Assembly (NCBI RefSeq): GCF_963662255.1
Contig: NC_085074.1
Span: 372,001 to 436,000, forward strand
Source: Cinclus cinclus
Taxonomy: Eukaryota; Chordata; Aves; Passeriformes; Cinclidae
Direction of reading: 5' to 3'
DNA: 64,000 bases
Positions 34,393 to 47,300 of the stretch are shown piece by piece. Numbering within the stretch: position 1 is the stretch's first letter; every line of letters starts with the position of its first letter. The notes beneath the pieces were generated by a model, which saw only the letters and a program-made list of their open reading frames with translations, made no database searches and was not told where the DNA came from. The position numbers were made by a program, and so were the translations under genes.

Positions 34393-36323
34393 TCTTCAAA
34401 GGATGATACAGGAAACCTCTTATCTGGTACCAAGCAGTTTTGTGTGATTTTTTTTCCTCAGAAAACCAGCATTTTGCCTACTGAAAAATCAAAACAGAAG
34501 TCTTTTTTGCTGCTGCACTGTGCAGCGTTGCATTAGTGGCTGTTTTTACTCTTAGCCAGCTGTAGCCCTTCTGAAATCCATAGTGTTTTCATCAGTTAGT
34601 GAGTGAAATTTTATATAACAGTAGTTTTGGGGGCAAAATGGGAAGGATTGGGGACCTGCTTTTGATTCAGGCTCTGCTGAAGCAGGGGACTGACAGGGTG
34701 AGAGGGAAGTTGGGGAGCTGAGGTACCTGGCAGGGAGCAGGGTCACCACAGTCCCCTCTCCTGTCTGGGATGACGGAAGGGCTGTAACTCCGCAGGTGTG
34801 AGGAAAGATCACCCTGAGCTTGCAGAGTGATGGAGGATTTTTGGCTGGGCTTGGTCAAAGGGATACCCACCTGGATATCCAAGGCTCCCATAATGCTGGA
34901 AAGCTTGTGCTTAGGTTCAGAATCAAGCAGGGTCTGGAATGTTCCCAGCTAAAAGCAGTACTTGAAGAGTTACAAGACACCTGTGTTACCTGTGGGTGCA
35001 GATCCACCCTCCCCGGGGCTGCAGGGAGGGTTTGGGGAACACCTGGAGCAGTCTGTGCTCCCTGGGGTCCCCAGGGGGATAAGCACTTGAGGTGTTGGAT
35101 GTACAGTCTGACTTTGATGGCTGGGACTGGAACCTCACGCCAAAATGTCGCCATGAGATGTTTTGTGAATGTGTTTAAAATGAAGAAGGGAAGATTAACT
35201 CCTAATTATTGATATGAAGGGAAGATCAAATGATTAACTGTAGGGACAAGAGAGACAGACTGCTCAGCCTTATTTGCCCTGTCTGCATCTTCCCTGCAGC
35301 AAGAAGTGCTGCTCTGTGGACTTAGGATGGTTTTGTTTTGCTTGGTTGTTCCCATCTGGATGCATTTTCTTTGAGCTCCCGGGGTGCTGGAATGTTCTCT
35401 GGCCATGCAGGCAGCAAGGAACAGAGTTTCTGCCCTTCCCTCCCTGGCAAATCTCTCCTCGTTGGTACTTTGGACAGGATTTTATTGGGGTTTTAATATA
35501 TATATATATGTAGATATATATAAACACAATCAGCAAATTACTGAGCCTTGCAAGCAGAATTTGCCTCTTCCCTTCCTGGAGTCCAAGGCTGGGAGGGAGA
35601 AGCTCCTGCTCAGTGGCCCAAGGGGTATCAGTGGGGCACAGATCTCTGGCCTGACAGCAGCTCATGTGCAGTTTGACCTGAGATAATTCGAGATAACTCC
35701 GTGACTGCTCTCCCTTATCAGGCAATCCAAACCCATCTGGCTGTCAGAGAGATAAGAGGGGGTAAAAGGTCCAAGTGCATGGGAGGGGTGTAAAAAGGTG
35801 GCAAAATGCACCCTGCAGGGGTTGTGAGGTCCAAGGTAACAACAAAATAACCTAGAATGTGGGGAGCCCTTGCCCCAGTCCCCTCCCCTCCAAACGAGAA
35901 AAATGCCTGCTTTGGGCAGATCCTTCGCTTGCTCTGGTAGAAAAATGGGCACTGAAGGCAAAAAGAGGCATTTCCTGTTCTAAAGGTAATTTGGAGAGAG
36001 GAACATTCTTCCCCTTGTGATATCCCTGACCAGTCTGAAATCCTTCTGGCCTGAAGCAAAGAAAATGGATCCTGATGTGGGCGCTAGCTCCGTGCAGGCA
36101 GGGGAGTCATAAAGCCAAAGACTGTGCAGCTGCTGGCAGAAACTAGTGCTGTAGATTCACCTGATGTTGTTCTTTCGTGTTTACAATATTTATTTTTAGC
36201 AATTGACTGCAATGATATTATATATAGGCTTCCTTATTTTTGTACTTTTAATATCGTTTTCCTGAGTGTGGTGTTGTACTGCTCAGCTCTCCTTGGCCAC
36301 CACTGCTGCTCCTAGTCAGTGAC

Positions 36324-36345
36324 AATAAATGAGAGAAAAACAACC
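36324..36345 (+). terminator. HK2: Likely distal poly(A) signal of HK2
   Basis: AATAAA at 36324-36329 with a GU-rich downstream element at about 36360-36385. It is the last plus-strand AATAAA before the converging GMCL1 signal apart from one in AT-rich sequence near 36898. Confidence 0.6.
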
Positions 36346-37055
36346 ACCACCCATTTCTGGGGTCAGTGTCGTCTGTTTTGGCCTCTGTGCTCCCCTCTCC
36401 CCCTCAGCAATCTCTGAGGAAGGGCACCTGTGCCCACTCCATCCCAAATCCCTGATCTTGGCCTCTGGGAAGAGTGACCCAGCTGGGAAGGGGGTTGTTC
36501 CCTTGCACTGAAAGTGCCGCCACACCCAGGAGGGCACAGGGAGACCCAGGACACCCAGGGATCAAGGGAAACGGTTGTTGCCTGGGGAAAAAACTACCAA
36601 GATGAGTTTCTTGCTCTACATCCCATATCCTGGTGACACAGGGTGGGTCCCAGCAGGGGAGGGAGCCATGGGATCCAGAGGGCAGAGCAGGATCAGGCCC
36701 TGGCAGGGGTGCAAAGCCCTGTACAGCTCATCCCACCCCCAGCTCAGACTTTGATGTGCTGCAAAAAAACACCTGGACTGGAGGCACCTGTTCCCTCTGC
36801 CATTAACCAGCAGCACCTGTTGCTTTCCTCAGAATCAATTTTAAGGAGTGGGTACTTCTAATTAAAATCAGAGTAAAGTATCTAAATACAATTAATTCAA
36901 TAAATAAATTCGATGCCGCAGCATCTGAACACCTGAAAATGCTTCTGGTCTGTGCGGCCAAAGCTGTGACACAACACAAGATCACACTGAGGTGCTGAAC
37001 CCAAAGGGTGAATCCAACACAAAAAGCTATTCCCAGTAGGAAAGGGCAGACATGG
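36346..37055. other. HK2-GMCL1 convergent intergenic gap
   Basis: About 0.7 kb between the last HK2 poly(A) signal and the GMCL1 cleavage region. It has no recognised element and is AT-rich towards 36840-36910. Confidence 0.6.
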
Positions 37056-37059
37056 GCAA

Positions 37060-38235
37060 GTATTCCGTTTGAAATTATTTATTAACACATTGCCCGACAC
37101 ATTTTTATCCTTGTTATAAAGTACAAATGGTTTTATGTTCTTCTGGCATTAAAAAAATAGGCTGACAAGGCAAAAACTCCCAGTTTGAATGAAAAAAAAT
37201 CCTGCTGTTAAGAATTCAAACTTGTAAGAGAAAAACATAAAACCTAACAAAGACTGAACAGAGTGTACCATGACACGACTCATCCATCAAACCAAGTGGA
37301 GAGGAATCTCTTGTTCCCAGCGCTGTCTTTGGATCCTGTGACCTTGTTGAACTGATGTGAAGTAGGTGTTACATATACAATTCGAAAGGCACTCAAAAGT
37401 CACAAGTTCCTGAGCTAACATGGGACGTATTCCCAAGGTAACAGCTAAAACAAGCCACAGAAAATGTTAAAAACTGGTATTTGGTGTGTGCAAGTACAAT
37501 CAGCACTCAGCAGAACTCCAGCTGAGAGATGCTGCTGACAGGACTCAAGTGATGGTGAGGACATTAGAGTATTTGCTGTACACGGAAAAAAAAATAATTT
37601 ATGAACATCCTTATTAGTAAGTTAACCTGCTAAAAGACAGAGAATTATTGGCTGCAGTGTTAGAACAAGACCAAGAATGAAATGTGTGTTTGTGAGCTGC
37701 AAAAAAGGCTTAAACCCAGCAGGTAGGAAAGGCTGTGCAGTTAAATAACCAAAGTTGAGAGGGCACATTTACAGAGATTACTTAGCCCTAATGGAAAACG
37801 ACCAGAAAAAAAAAAAGCAAAATATGGATCTGGTATTTACAGGTCAGTTATTTAAAAACTCAACAAAACCTACACTAACAAAACCCACACAACCTACAAT
37901 GTCTGCTCAGAGTCCAACAGGTAATTTGCTAAGCTGTGATCCACACAAATGCCCTATTTCCAATTTGGCTCAGTTTTCACCCAGAAAAGCTCAAGTGTAA
38001 CACTCCTCAAACACGGAATGGCTATTGCCTGATGATGCAGAACAGAAATAAAATAAAAAATAATCAAAAAGGGCTTACTGATTTTGGTGTACCTAATGTC
38101 TGATCTTTTCAGAGCTGCATAGGGAGAGCACTAAGGTCAGGGCTAGGGCTGTTGCTACAGGGTAAGGCCTGCCTGTCTAAGCTTTGGAACAGCATCCAGG
38201 GTGGGAGAGGGGCTGCCACAAGCCCCAGGGAGGTC
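37060..38235 (-). other. GMCL1: GMCL1 3' UTR
   Basis: About 1.2 kb downstream of the GMCL1 stop, AT-rich and without coding potential. Confidence 0.6.
37078..37083 (-). terminator. GMCL1: Likely poly(A) signal of GMCL1
   Basis: TTTATT on the plus strand is AATAAA on the minus strand. It is in line with the GMCL1 terminal exon, giving cleavage near 37055-37065 and a 3' UTR of about 1.2 kb. Confidence 0.6.
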
Positions 38236-38364
38236 TCAGGCTTCCAAATTATCCAACTGGGCCTCGCTGCCTGCCCTCTTCTCTGGCGATGTGTACAGGA
38301 AGTTGCAGCAGATGTAGAGGGGGAACGTCAGGAGTCTGCTGTCCAAATTCATCACGATCTGCTC
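38236..38364 (-). CDS. GMCL1: GMCL1 coding exon 14 (terminal)
   Basis: 129 nt including TGA. VMNDL-like [17 protein letters not shown] core, then an added tail [13 protein letters not shown] beyond the point where the human protein ends (SPEKKN). Confidence 0.94.
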   Translation of the reverse strand, partial: EQIVMNLDSRLLTFPLYICCNFLYTSPEKRAGSEAQLDNLEA

Positions 38365-41300
38365 CTGGAGCACACACGGGACATTTGCATGGTGAGGGGG
38401 GACCAGAAAGCACAGCACTGACCCAACACTCATTCTGCACATCTTAATGACTACACATTCAAATCAGAATAAAAAAAATAAAGCAAAGACAGTTCACCTA
38501 AAGTTTGTAACACTGACACATTCTCAGCCTGCCAACTGCTCCCACCAGAGCTCCCCAGCCCTCTGCAGCACAGGGAACAGCCACAGGAAATGCTGGAGAA
38601 ATTTCCCCTCCAACACACTGGGGAGAAAGGGACAGTTCTTAGTTTTGGGAGATTTCACCAACCAGGCATTCCATAACAGCTTATACTTGAAAGCAAATTT
38701 CAAGTTTGTGGGTAGGAATTTTTTAGTTCCACTCTAGGAACTGGTTTTGGGGTAGCAAAATTGAAACTTCAACCTCATGAGGATGCAAAACTGAAACATC
38801 ACCCTCCAGTGAGGATGGCACTGACAAGGAAAGGTTTTCTGTATTCTCACCACCTTTGTATCACTGCTGGCTGGGATTTGAGAAACTTGATTAACAAGTC
38901 CCACACATACCTCACTAAATCCTGCTGTCAGCAATGGGTGGAAAAAGAGCACTCGCTCTAAGAAAACTCCACTCCTCTCTGGGGCTTTCATCAATTTATT
39001 TAATACAGTAATAAATCCAACCCTTAAACAACAAGCAGACATTCTTTTAACTCCTCAGCTTATAAGAGTCTTCAAATTTCGAATTTGCCTCTAAATGAGG
39101 AGTCTGAAGAACAGATTATGCAGAGGGGTGATGTCAGCAGTGCTGGAAGGCTGGGAGGGCAGCTGAGCATGACACTGGCAGCAGACAGCAGCACCACAGG
39201 CACTGATTTCACTAACATGGGAACTAATTTCATATTAACAACACCAATGAAACCCACACTACCCTATTCTAGATCCACTTCACAAATTAGCTTAATTAGC
39301 CACTACCTCTAAGAGGAATGACTGAGATTCCACATAAGCGATGACAACATGAACAGCAACTCCCCTTCAAAAGCACTTGTGACTTCTCAGCATTTTTTTC
39401 ATGCCTTGAAGTCCACCATTCAAGTTCAACAGCTCAGAAGCCCACAGACACACCTGGTCCTTCTCCAGGGTCAGGATCTGATAGCCTGTAGTCCTGCTGC
39501 AAATCATCTTCCCAGTGCAATCAAACGAGGCCAGGCGTAACCTGGGGGTACAACAGTGAAATCACTTCAGTCTCCTTCTCTCAGCACAAGAAGCTTCTCC
39601 CGAGGAGACAGGGTAACATTTTTTCATGTCACTGACTCAGTGGCAACAAAGCCTAATGCCAGCAGGACTGGCAGCACTGAGGGAGCCCCCGGGCTGGCAC
39701 CTGAAGGCGATGCTGCGGCGTGGCTGCAGGCTGACGGAGCCGCTGCACGGCTGGTTCAGCGTGTTGCGCTTGAAGATGATATAGCGGTTGGTGTAGGTCA
39801 CCAGCAGGTCCAGGCCGAAGTTAAAGCCAGTCCAGCGCCAGCAGTACTGCAGGACAGAGGGGACACAGAGGGCACACACACAGCCTCAGGATGGGCTGTG
39901 TCACACCAGCTCCAAGGGGTCAGTCCTGGCAGTGGGGCTCTGCGCTACACTGTGGGGTTCGGGGATCCCTGCCAGCCCGTCTGGAACAGAGAAGCCGGTG
40001 GGGACGACCTGGACACTGCAGGGGACTGCAAGAGAGCATCTGAGTGCCAGCTGCTTCCAGACAGACAGGAACACATGCCACACCAGTGGTTGTCAAACAC
40101 TCAGCATTGGGTAATGGGGCTGATCTATGAGCCCTAGCCACGTCCAAAGCACTCCTCGGGTTAACAGCCTTGGGTTATGTGACTTCATTGGGAAAAATTA
40201 ATGTTCTCTTGTTTATTTCACAAGACCTGTTACCTAAAGACACAGAGGAGCCCTGGCTCTGAATGTTACACGTTTTATCTAGAGAACCTCCTTTTCCAGA
40301 AAAAAAAAAAAAAAAAAGAAAAAAAAGACATTAGTGATCAGAGCTCTGTTTAACTGCCTGGACTAACAGTTTTCCCAGTCCCGCAGCACAAGAGCACAAT
40401 GAAACACCAGTTCTTTGTTCCTTGCAGAGACAATTGCTTCCAGATCTCTGGGGAGAAAAAAAAAAGGTATTTTTCTCCAAGACATCTCTTGGATGCAGTT
40501 TGACAATGAGCACCTACATGGCTTGAAAACAACTGACTTGTCTCAGCAATGCCAACTCTGCAGTTAGCCACATGTCACACTTACATCACCATCCTTGGCC
40601 AGTTTGCGACCACACCTCATGCTGTTTCCTTCCAGTTCCTCTTTATTGATTTCTTGAGGCCTGAAAAAAAAAAACAAACCAGCACCTTTAAAGACACTTC
40701 AACAGCTTTGTATGATATCTCAATGTGGAAAAGAGGAACGGACTGGAATAAACTTTGACCACACAATCATGGAATACCCTGACCTGGAAGGGACACACAA
40801 CTGACCCTTCTTTGAGCAGAGGCATGACTGGATGAGCTCCCGGAGCCTCTTCCATCCCAAACCGTCCCGTAAACACCCACCTACACTACAGAACTGCAAT
40901 ACAAACCAGGTTGTGACACCTCAGTTAGGCAGGACTTTTCCAGATAACAAAATAATAGTTGTTGCAATGAAATACATTCTCCCAGCCTTGTAAAAACCCA
41001 AGTGTTTTTTAAATTCTGCAGGCTGACTTCTTAGGCACAGCCAGAGACAAATGCTGCAGGGCTCTGCACTACAGCAGTGCTATGAAGCAACAGTCACAAG
41101 ACACTGGGAGAGGTTTTTCAAGGGGAACAACTCAGCTAAAAAAAAAAAAACCACTTCCCCTCCGTGCTTACGAAGTGTCAGAGCCTCTCAGAGCTCTGAG
41201 ATGCAAGAGCCCTTGGCCGTGTCATCCCATACCAACATCAGCTCCTTTCAACCAACAGTTCCCCTGCGCCCAACACGGAGAACAGCCTTGCAGAGCCAGC

Positions 41301-44300
41301 ATGAGTGAGATCAGCCTAGACTTTCCAGAAGTGTTTTCCTCACTTTGCTTCACACACCATGACATCATTAACCCAACACCCACTGCCAGAAAGTGTTCAA
41401 GTTACACGAAGCTGGCAGTGAACTTTATTAATCCCAGTGACATCAACAGGTTATGCATACAAGCTCATCACACTTGAACAAATTCACCCAGGAACCTCCC
41501 GTGTGCTTTTCCACATCTTCCAGATGAACTGGTTTTGTGGCTGAAATAAATGCAGTAATGGTGATAAAGGATTTATTTCTGTTTAATTAGTGACAAATTT
41601 TACAAACATTAGTCCATAATGCTCAGACTGACATTAACATCCTCCTCTCCATCCCCTGAGCAGCCTCAGACAGTGCAGAACTTCAGCTTTAACCACTTCC
41701 ATCAGCTGCCACAAAGTGAACAGTGGAGTTACTCTGCTTCCTTCTCACACACTGCCGAAGAGACTGCTAAGAGCAGAAGTGGTTCTAGTCCCAGACTTGA
41801 AAGACCTGTCTGGCTTCTGCCACAAAACACATGTTTAATTTTAAAAAAGTGATCCACTTTAACACAACATGCAAACCCTGAGCAGCTACAGTTCAAAGCC
41901 ACAAACTCCACTAACACTAAAAAATTCTCCAATTCTGAACAGCGAATAAGATGTTTAATCCTTTTAAATGCAAACTCAAAGTAGAAGGGAAACACTTTCT
42001 TCTCCTCCCCTCTATAAAGTTACCACGACAAACCACATCACATGTTTCCAAGCAGTGCCATTTCCATGCTGGCAGTGTTAGAATAATCAGGTGCAATTAT
42101 ACCCTGCACCAGGTGGGATATGGAAATAGAGCCTTACTTCAGCTCGGAGGAGTCAGATTCATGTCTTGCTCTGATTCCTAAGTCTGCTTCCTTAACCCTG
42201 AGGGAAAATATGTGTCTGATACTGACATGGGCAGTAGGTGTGAGAGGAATTGCTGCAGATAAACCATAGGCTTATATAAGCCTATGGATAAACCATAGGC
42301 TTATAAAACCTGAATTCTTTTCCTGCAGCTACACGTTGGTTAAATGGCCAAAACATCTGCACTAACACAGAGGAACAGCTGCATGCGTACCCTTCTAAGG
42401 CTGAGACTTTTAGTTTTCGCTGTCTTAAAATAAATAATCAAACCATACTGCAAAAGAGAAAATTGGACAAGCAAGAAAAATGGGGAAAAATGCTCTGCCC
42501 ATTTCAAGAGCCACTGAAATCCTCAGCAGTAGATGAATATGAAAGCTTCTCTTCTCCAAGCTGGATGATCCCTTTTCCAGAAGCATGTGTATCCAGTGGA
42601 TGACAATTCAAATGCCCCCACTGTACTCAACTACCAAAACACATCAAAATTAGCAAATACAGTGTCTTATATTGTATCAGAATTCTGATGACTCCACTTC
42701 CCTACCAACTCTGCTTGCCCATGAGCCAGGAGGTGACATCTATGTGCTCAGAGCTACAGCAGAATTGCAAAAGCCTTCCCAAGAGAGCAGCCAACAGAAA
42801 CATCAGAAACAAGCCATGGCCACCCAAAATTCATCTGCAGGAATTGAATGTGAGTGACAATTCTGTACTCTTCTTCCACCACTTCCTAAAGGACTGCTAC
42901 CTAAGAGAACACCTTCTTAAAGATCTTGGCAATTCTTCAGAGAGTCTGGGGCTCTTTTGAAGCTCCTGTTACAACCCAACACGTGCCTATCCATGAATGG
43001 CACCCACTGGGTGACATGGCTACAGGACAAAGTCAATCTGCTGGGTTTGGGGAGGTAACAGGCATTCTGCACCTGCCTGACTTGGCATTTTTTCTCCACA
43101 AAGCACTCTAGGAGTCAGGAGTGAAGACAAAGGCAGGATCAACTCCCTCAGCTACATTTTGCCATGGTTTTGGTATTAAATCAGGGACCTGGCTCATTGC
43201 AGCAAGGCTAAGAGCAAGCAGAAGAGAAACAGCTTGATGGCCAAAGTATCCCTAACATGGAAGGCTCTGAAATTACCCTTTCACAGCCTCAACACAGATT
43301 TCCAGGTGAGGTACTAGTGAGAAGCACTGACATAAAGAAAAACAGAGAACTCGTGTCCCCCACCCAGCATTTCCCTCTGGTCCCATTAGACCAGTTTTAC
43401 AGAGTTCTACTGGTTGAGGGATGGGAGACCAGCCAGCCCAAGGGAACAGAGAGCTCCACAGAGATCAGCAGTTCAAAAGCACTGAAGTATGTTTCTCCCC
43501 CCACAAAAAAAGAAGTATGCTTACCCCCCTCCTTTTAATGTAAACTCCAGAATTATTAATGTCAGAATTTCTATGAGAGGAAGTTTTCTAATTTAAGAAA
43601 GAAATAAAGCCTGTAATATACCTACCCAATATCATTGTCTTGTTCTGCTCTGAGCATGGCAAACCACTGCTGTTTGTAAACAGAGGACAGCCATTCTAAA
43701 ATTAAAAAAAAAAAAACAAAAAACAAGCTTGGTGTTGTCTTTGGAGCTGGAAATGGTCATGTACATTCAAAATAGAGAAATAAAATTACACTGAAATAAT
43801 AAAGTTGCACTTATGAGCTGGATAGTTTACACAACCCACCCCCCTGATAACTCCCTGTGGTCCCCAGCTCCCAGCCTCAAGCACAGGGGAAGGGATAAAC
43901 ATCCACAACTATCAGGCAGTCACTCCAGACTCTGTTCATCTCCTCAAACACCCAAAAGTGATGCAACTCCACACATTTTCTCAGCACACAAAACTCTGTT
44001 CAGCCAAGGAGCTTGTTAACAAGCTCTTGGGCAAAGGTGGTGTTGTCTGAATCCCCAGAGGAATTCTATATAAGTTAAAGTAGAAAACACAATCAGGGAT
44101 AAAAGAAAACAGTGACTTAACACAAATATGGTAAAACAAAACAGAAATTGTACCCTGCCAAGAATAAACATAAATCATGTCTTCCTTGGAGAACACACAA
44201 AGATTTTACTGGTTATGTTAATTTAATGTTGCAACCAAGAGATAAAAGAGAACAAAACTCAGTAGTTTGTCAGGCAGTTACACAAAAGGGATCCCAAAAG

Positions 44301-47300
44301 CACAGGGTGTTAAGAAGTTCTTAGTCAAGATAACAAATGGTGCAAGGGAGCAAGGTCACATATGAGAACCAGCTCTGGGAAATGGGTTGGGTAAGAGAAC
44401 AGGGAGAGCCAACATGACCAAAAACAAGCCAGGAAACTGATGAATGTGACAGAAGGGTGGAGAGGAGAGACCATGGATGGAAAACCTGAAACCAGCCTTT
44501 GTCCTTCTGACTCTAAAGTGAAAGTACAGACTGTGATAGGAGCAAACTGGGAATCAACCAAAGTACAACAGAAAATAATTAATTAAGGAAACCTACACAG
44601 GTAACGAAGAGAGAATGGATGTGCTAAAAGGGAAGGAAAAAGTATCAGGGAGGAGAGCATCTTCTCTATTTGTGTATTGCATGTATCTATTTCCTACCTC
44701 ACATTTCAGCTGCAGTTCATCTGCTGATTTATGAAGAAAAAGTACAGCTGAGGAAATGCTCACAAGCCACCAAGTAAAACAGAACAACAAACACTGTGCT
44801 CACACAGACACATTATGTATTCCTGTCTCTTGCATCTTTTCTGCACAAAGATCAGACTGCTGTGAACTCCTAATACAGAATTTTAGTTTTCCCCTCCAGG
44901 ACCCCCACACACAGAGTACAAAAATAAATAAATAAATTATTGCAGTACTACTTTCAACTACTCAGTGTGATTTGCTTCTCTACCTCCCTGAGAACAACTT
45001 CATTTATAATAATCTGAAAGGCTTCCACCAGAAGCCAGGAGCCTCTTCTGAAGTGCAGCCCAGGATTTATCTCAACTTCCTTGTGAATGAAGAGCAGGGG
45101 TTCTAATCTTAACACAGCTTGTGGCTACACCCTGGCATGAAGAGATTACAAGGACAGGTGAGTACCAAACTCCTCCCAACACACAGATCCTCCTCCTGCA
45201 CACAGCACAGACCCTGTCCCTGCACCACAGTGCCCTGTGTCCCCTGTCCCTGCACCACAGTGCCCTGTGTCCCCTGTCCCTGCACCACAGTGCCCTGTGT
45301 CCCCTGTCCCTGCACCACAGTGCCCTGTGTTCCCTTTCCCAGCGTCACAGTGTCCTGTGTTCCCTTTCCCTGTACCACACTGCTACCCAGCTAACCCTAT
45401 GTCCCTTTCTCTGCACCACAGTGTCCTGTGTTCCCTTTCCTTGTACCACACTGCTACCCAGCTAACCCTGTGTCCCTTTCTCTGCACCACAGTGTCCTGT
45501 GTTCCCTTTCCTTGTACCACACTGCTACCCAGCTAACCCTATGTCCCTTTCTCTGCACCACAGTGTCCTGTGTTCCCTTTCCTTGTACCACACTGCTACC
45601 CAGCTAACCCTGTGTCCCTTTCTCTGCACCACAGTGTCCTGTGTTCCCTTTCCTTGTACCACAGTGCCACCCAGCTGCCCTGTGTCCCTTTCTCTGCACC
45701 ACAGTGCCCCGCGTTCCCTTCCTCTGCACCACAGTGCCACCCAGCTGCCCTGTGTCCCTGTCCCTGCACCACAGTACTACCCAGCCAGCACAGTGCTCAT
45801 CATGGCTCAGCAACTGCCTCCCTGCAGAGCCAACACTTGTGAACTATGCACAAATATCACTCTCTTTCAATGAGCACAAGCAAATCAGCCTCAAAGATGC
45901 AACAATCTCAGAACAATTCTTCCTTTGACAGCCACAGGTAAAGGCTTTGGGGTTTGAGAACAGACACAACATTTACCCACCAAAGAGCACTACAAAAAGG
46001 ATGCCCGTCACACTGTAAGTGGTAACAGCAGACACTAGAGGAGGAAATCAAGTGTAGCTCCAGAAAATTTCTGGTTTGCACCATCTTATTGACATACTGA
46101 CAAACCCACTTCAGAGGGATACAAATCCACTGTTCTCCTGTGTCACCATTAAAGATCTAAATAGTCATTCACACAAAGTTATTTTTATAATAACATTTGC
46201 ACTTTGCCTAGTCTGTACCAGTATCACTCTGAAGCGAGATGGATTATATTTACTTTATACATCACTTAAGCATTTAAAATACCACATATCAAAGCTGAGA
46301 CCTGTTCTTTTGGGATTTTTATGCATAACAAAATGTTATCAGACAACAGCAGCAGGACGAGAAGGGGCTTTTCATTTTCCAGTGATATTGGCATGTTAGC
46401 ATCAATAATCTCTAATAACATGAAATGGCATTTCCCTCCCTGGGCTCCAAAAAGCCCAAGGCCCTAGGAGGAGGATGTGTTTTATACAAGTCAAAACGCA
46501 GACAAATGAACAAGACTGGAATAATTTAATATCCTCTCTGCTCCAAATCATGCTAAATCTCTATTAGTAAATAACATTTGTTCTGGAAGAGGGAAAGACT
46601 TCACAGCATCTTGGGCTTTTCGTTTTAATTTTAGGATTTTATTCCAAATCCTACCAAAAACTCTTCAGCTCTTTTTAGAAACTAATGGTGAGAAAACAGT
46701 TGAGTCTCAGCAAGTTTTACTCTCCCAAAAGTTAAAGGATTTTCTGTTTATCTGGGCACCTGGGACCATTTAAACATTGATGAAGTACTATGTATCTATT
46801 GTAGAGCATTTTGACAACTTGACTGATGAGCAGAATGCTTATCACATGGTGATGACACCTATACAGTGTGTATATGCATGCCTTTGCAGATTTTTATGCC
46901 TGTAATTTTCATACTCAGCTTCTGCTGAATCTTCAACCACAAACCCGATGCTGGAGATAAACATGTGAGCAGCAAGAGAAGTAAACACACTGAGATCTTC
47001 CCAATTACTCTAGGGCAGGACAGGCTGGGGAAAGCACACAGAATGTGATCAGTCAAGAAGAACCATGGAATGATTTGGGCTGGGAAAGTCCTCTAAGGTC
47101 ATTGAGCCCAACTGCTCCCCCAGCACTGCCAAGGCCACCACTAACCCATGTCCCCAAGTGCCACATCCACAGGACTGCTAAATTCCCCCAGGGATGGGGA
47201 CTCCACCCCATCCTGGGTAACTGTGCCAGAGCTGGACAACCCTTTCCATGAAAGAATGAATTTTCCCAATATCCAACCTGAACCTCCTTAAGACTGTTTC

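Larger units (their letters stand above)
32458..36345 (+). other. HK2: HK2 3' UTR
   Basis: About 3.9 kb with no coding potential. AU-rich stretches (atttatgt near 33437, tatttatttttag near 36187) suggest mRNA stability control. AATAAA occurs at 34323-34328, 34387-34392 and 36324-36329. The last is followed by a GT-rich stretch (cagtgtcgtctgttttggc) and is the most likely distal end. A TA-rich microsatellite lies at about 35498-35522. Confidence 0.7.
40661..43625 (-). other. GMCL1: GMCL1 intron 10
   Basis: 2.97 kb with a CR1 scrap near 40765 and a palindrome plus direct-repeat structure at 42258-42305. The rest is unique. Confidence 0.85.

Noticed and set aside
45211..45790. Regular array that might suggest a CRISPR locus or a repeat protein
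   Set aside because: Units are contiguous with no unique spacers, in an intron of a vertebrate gene, and change length from 30 to 71 bp; it is a minisatellite.
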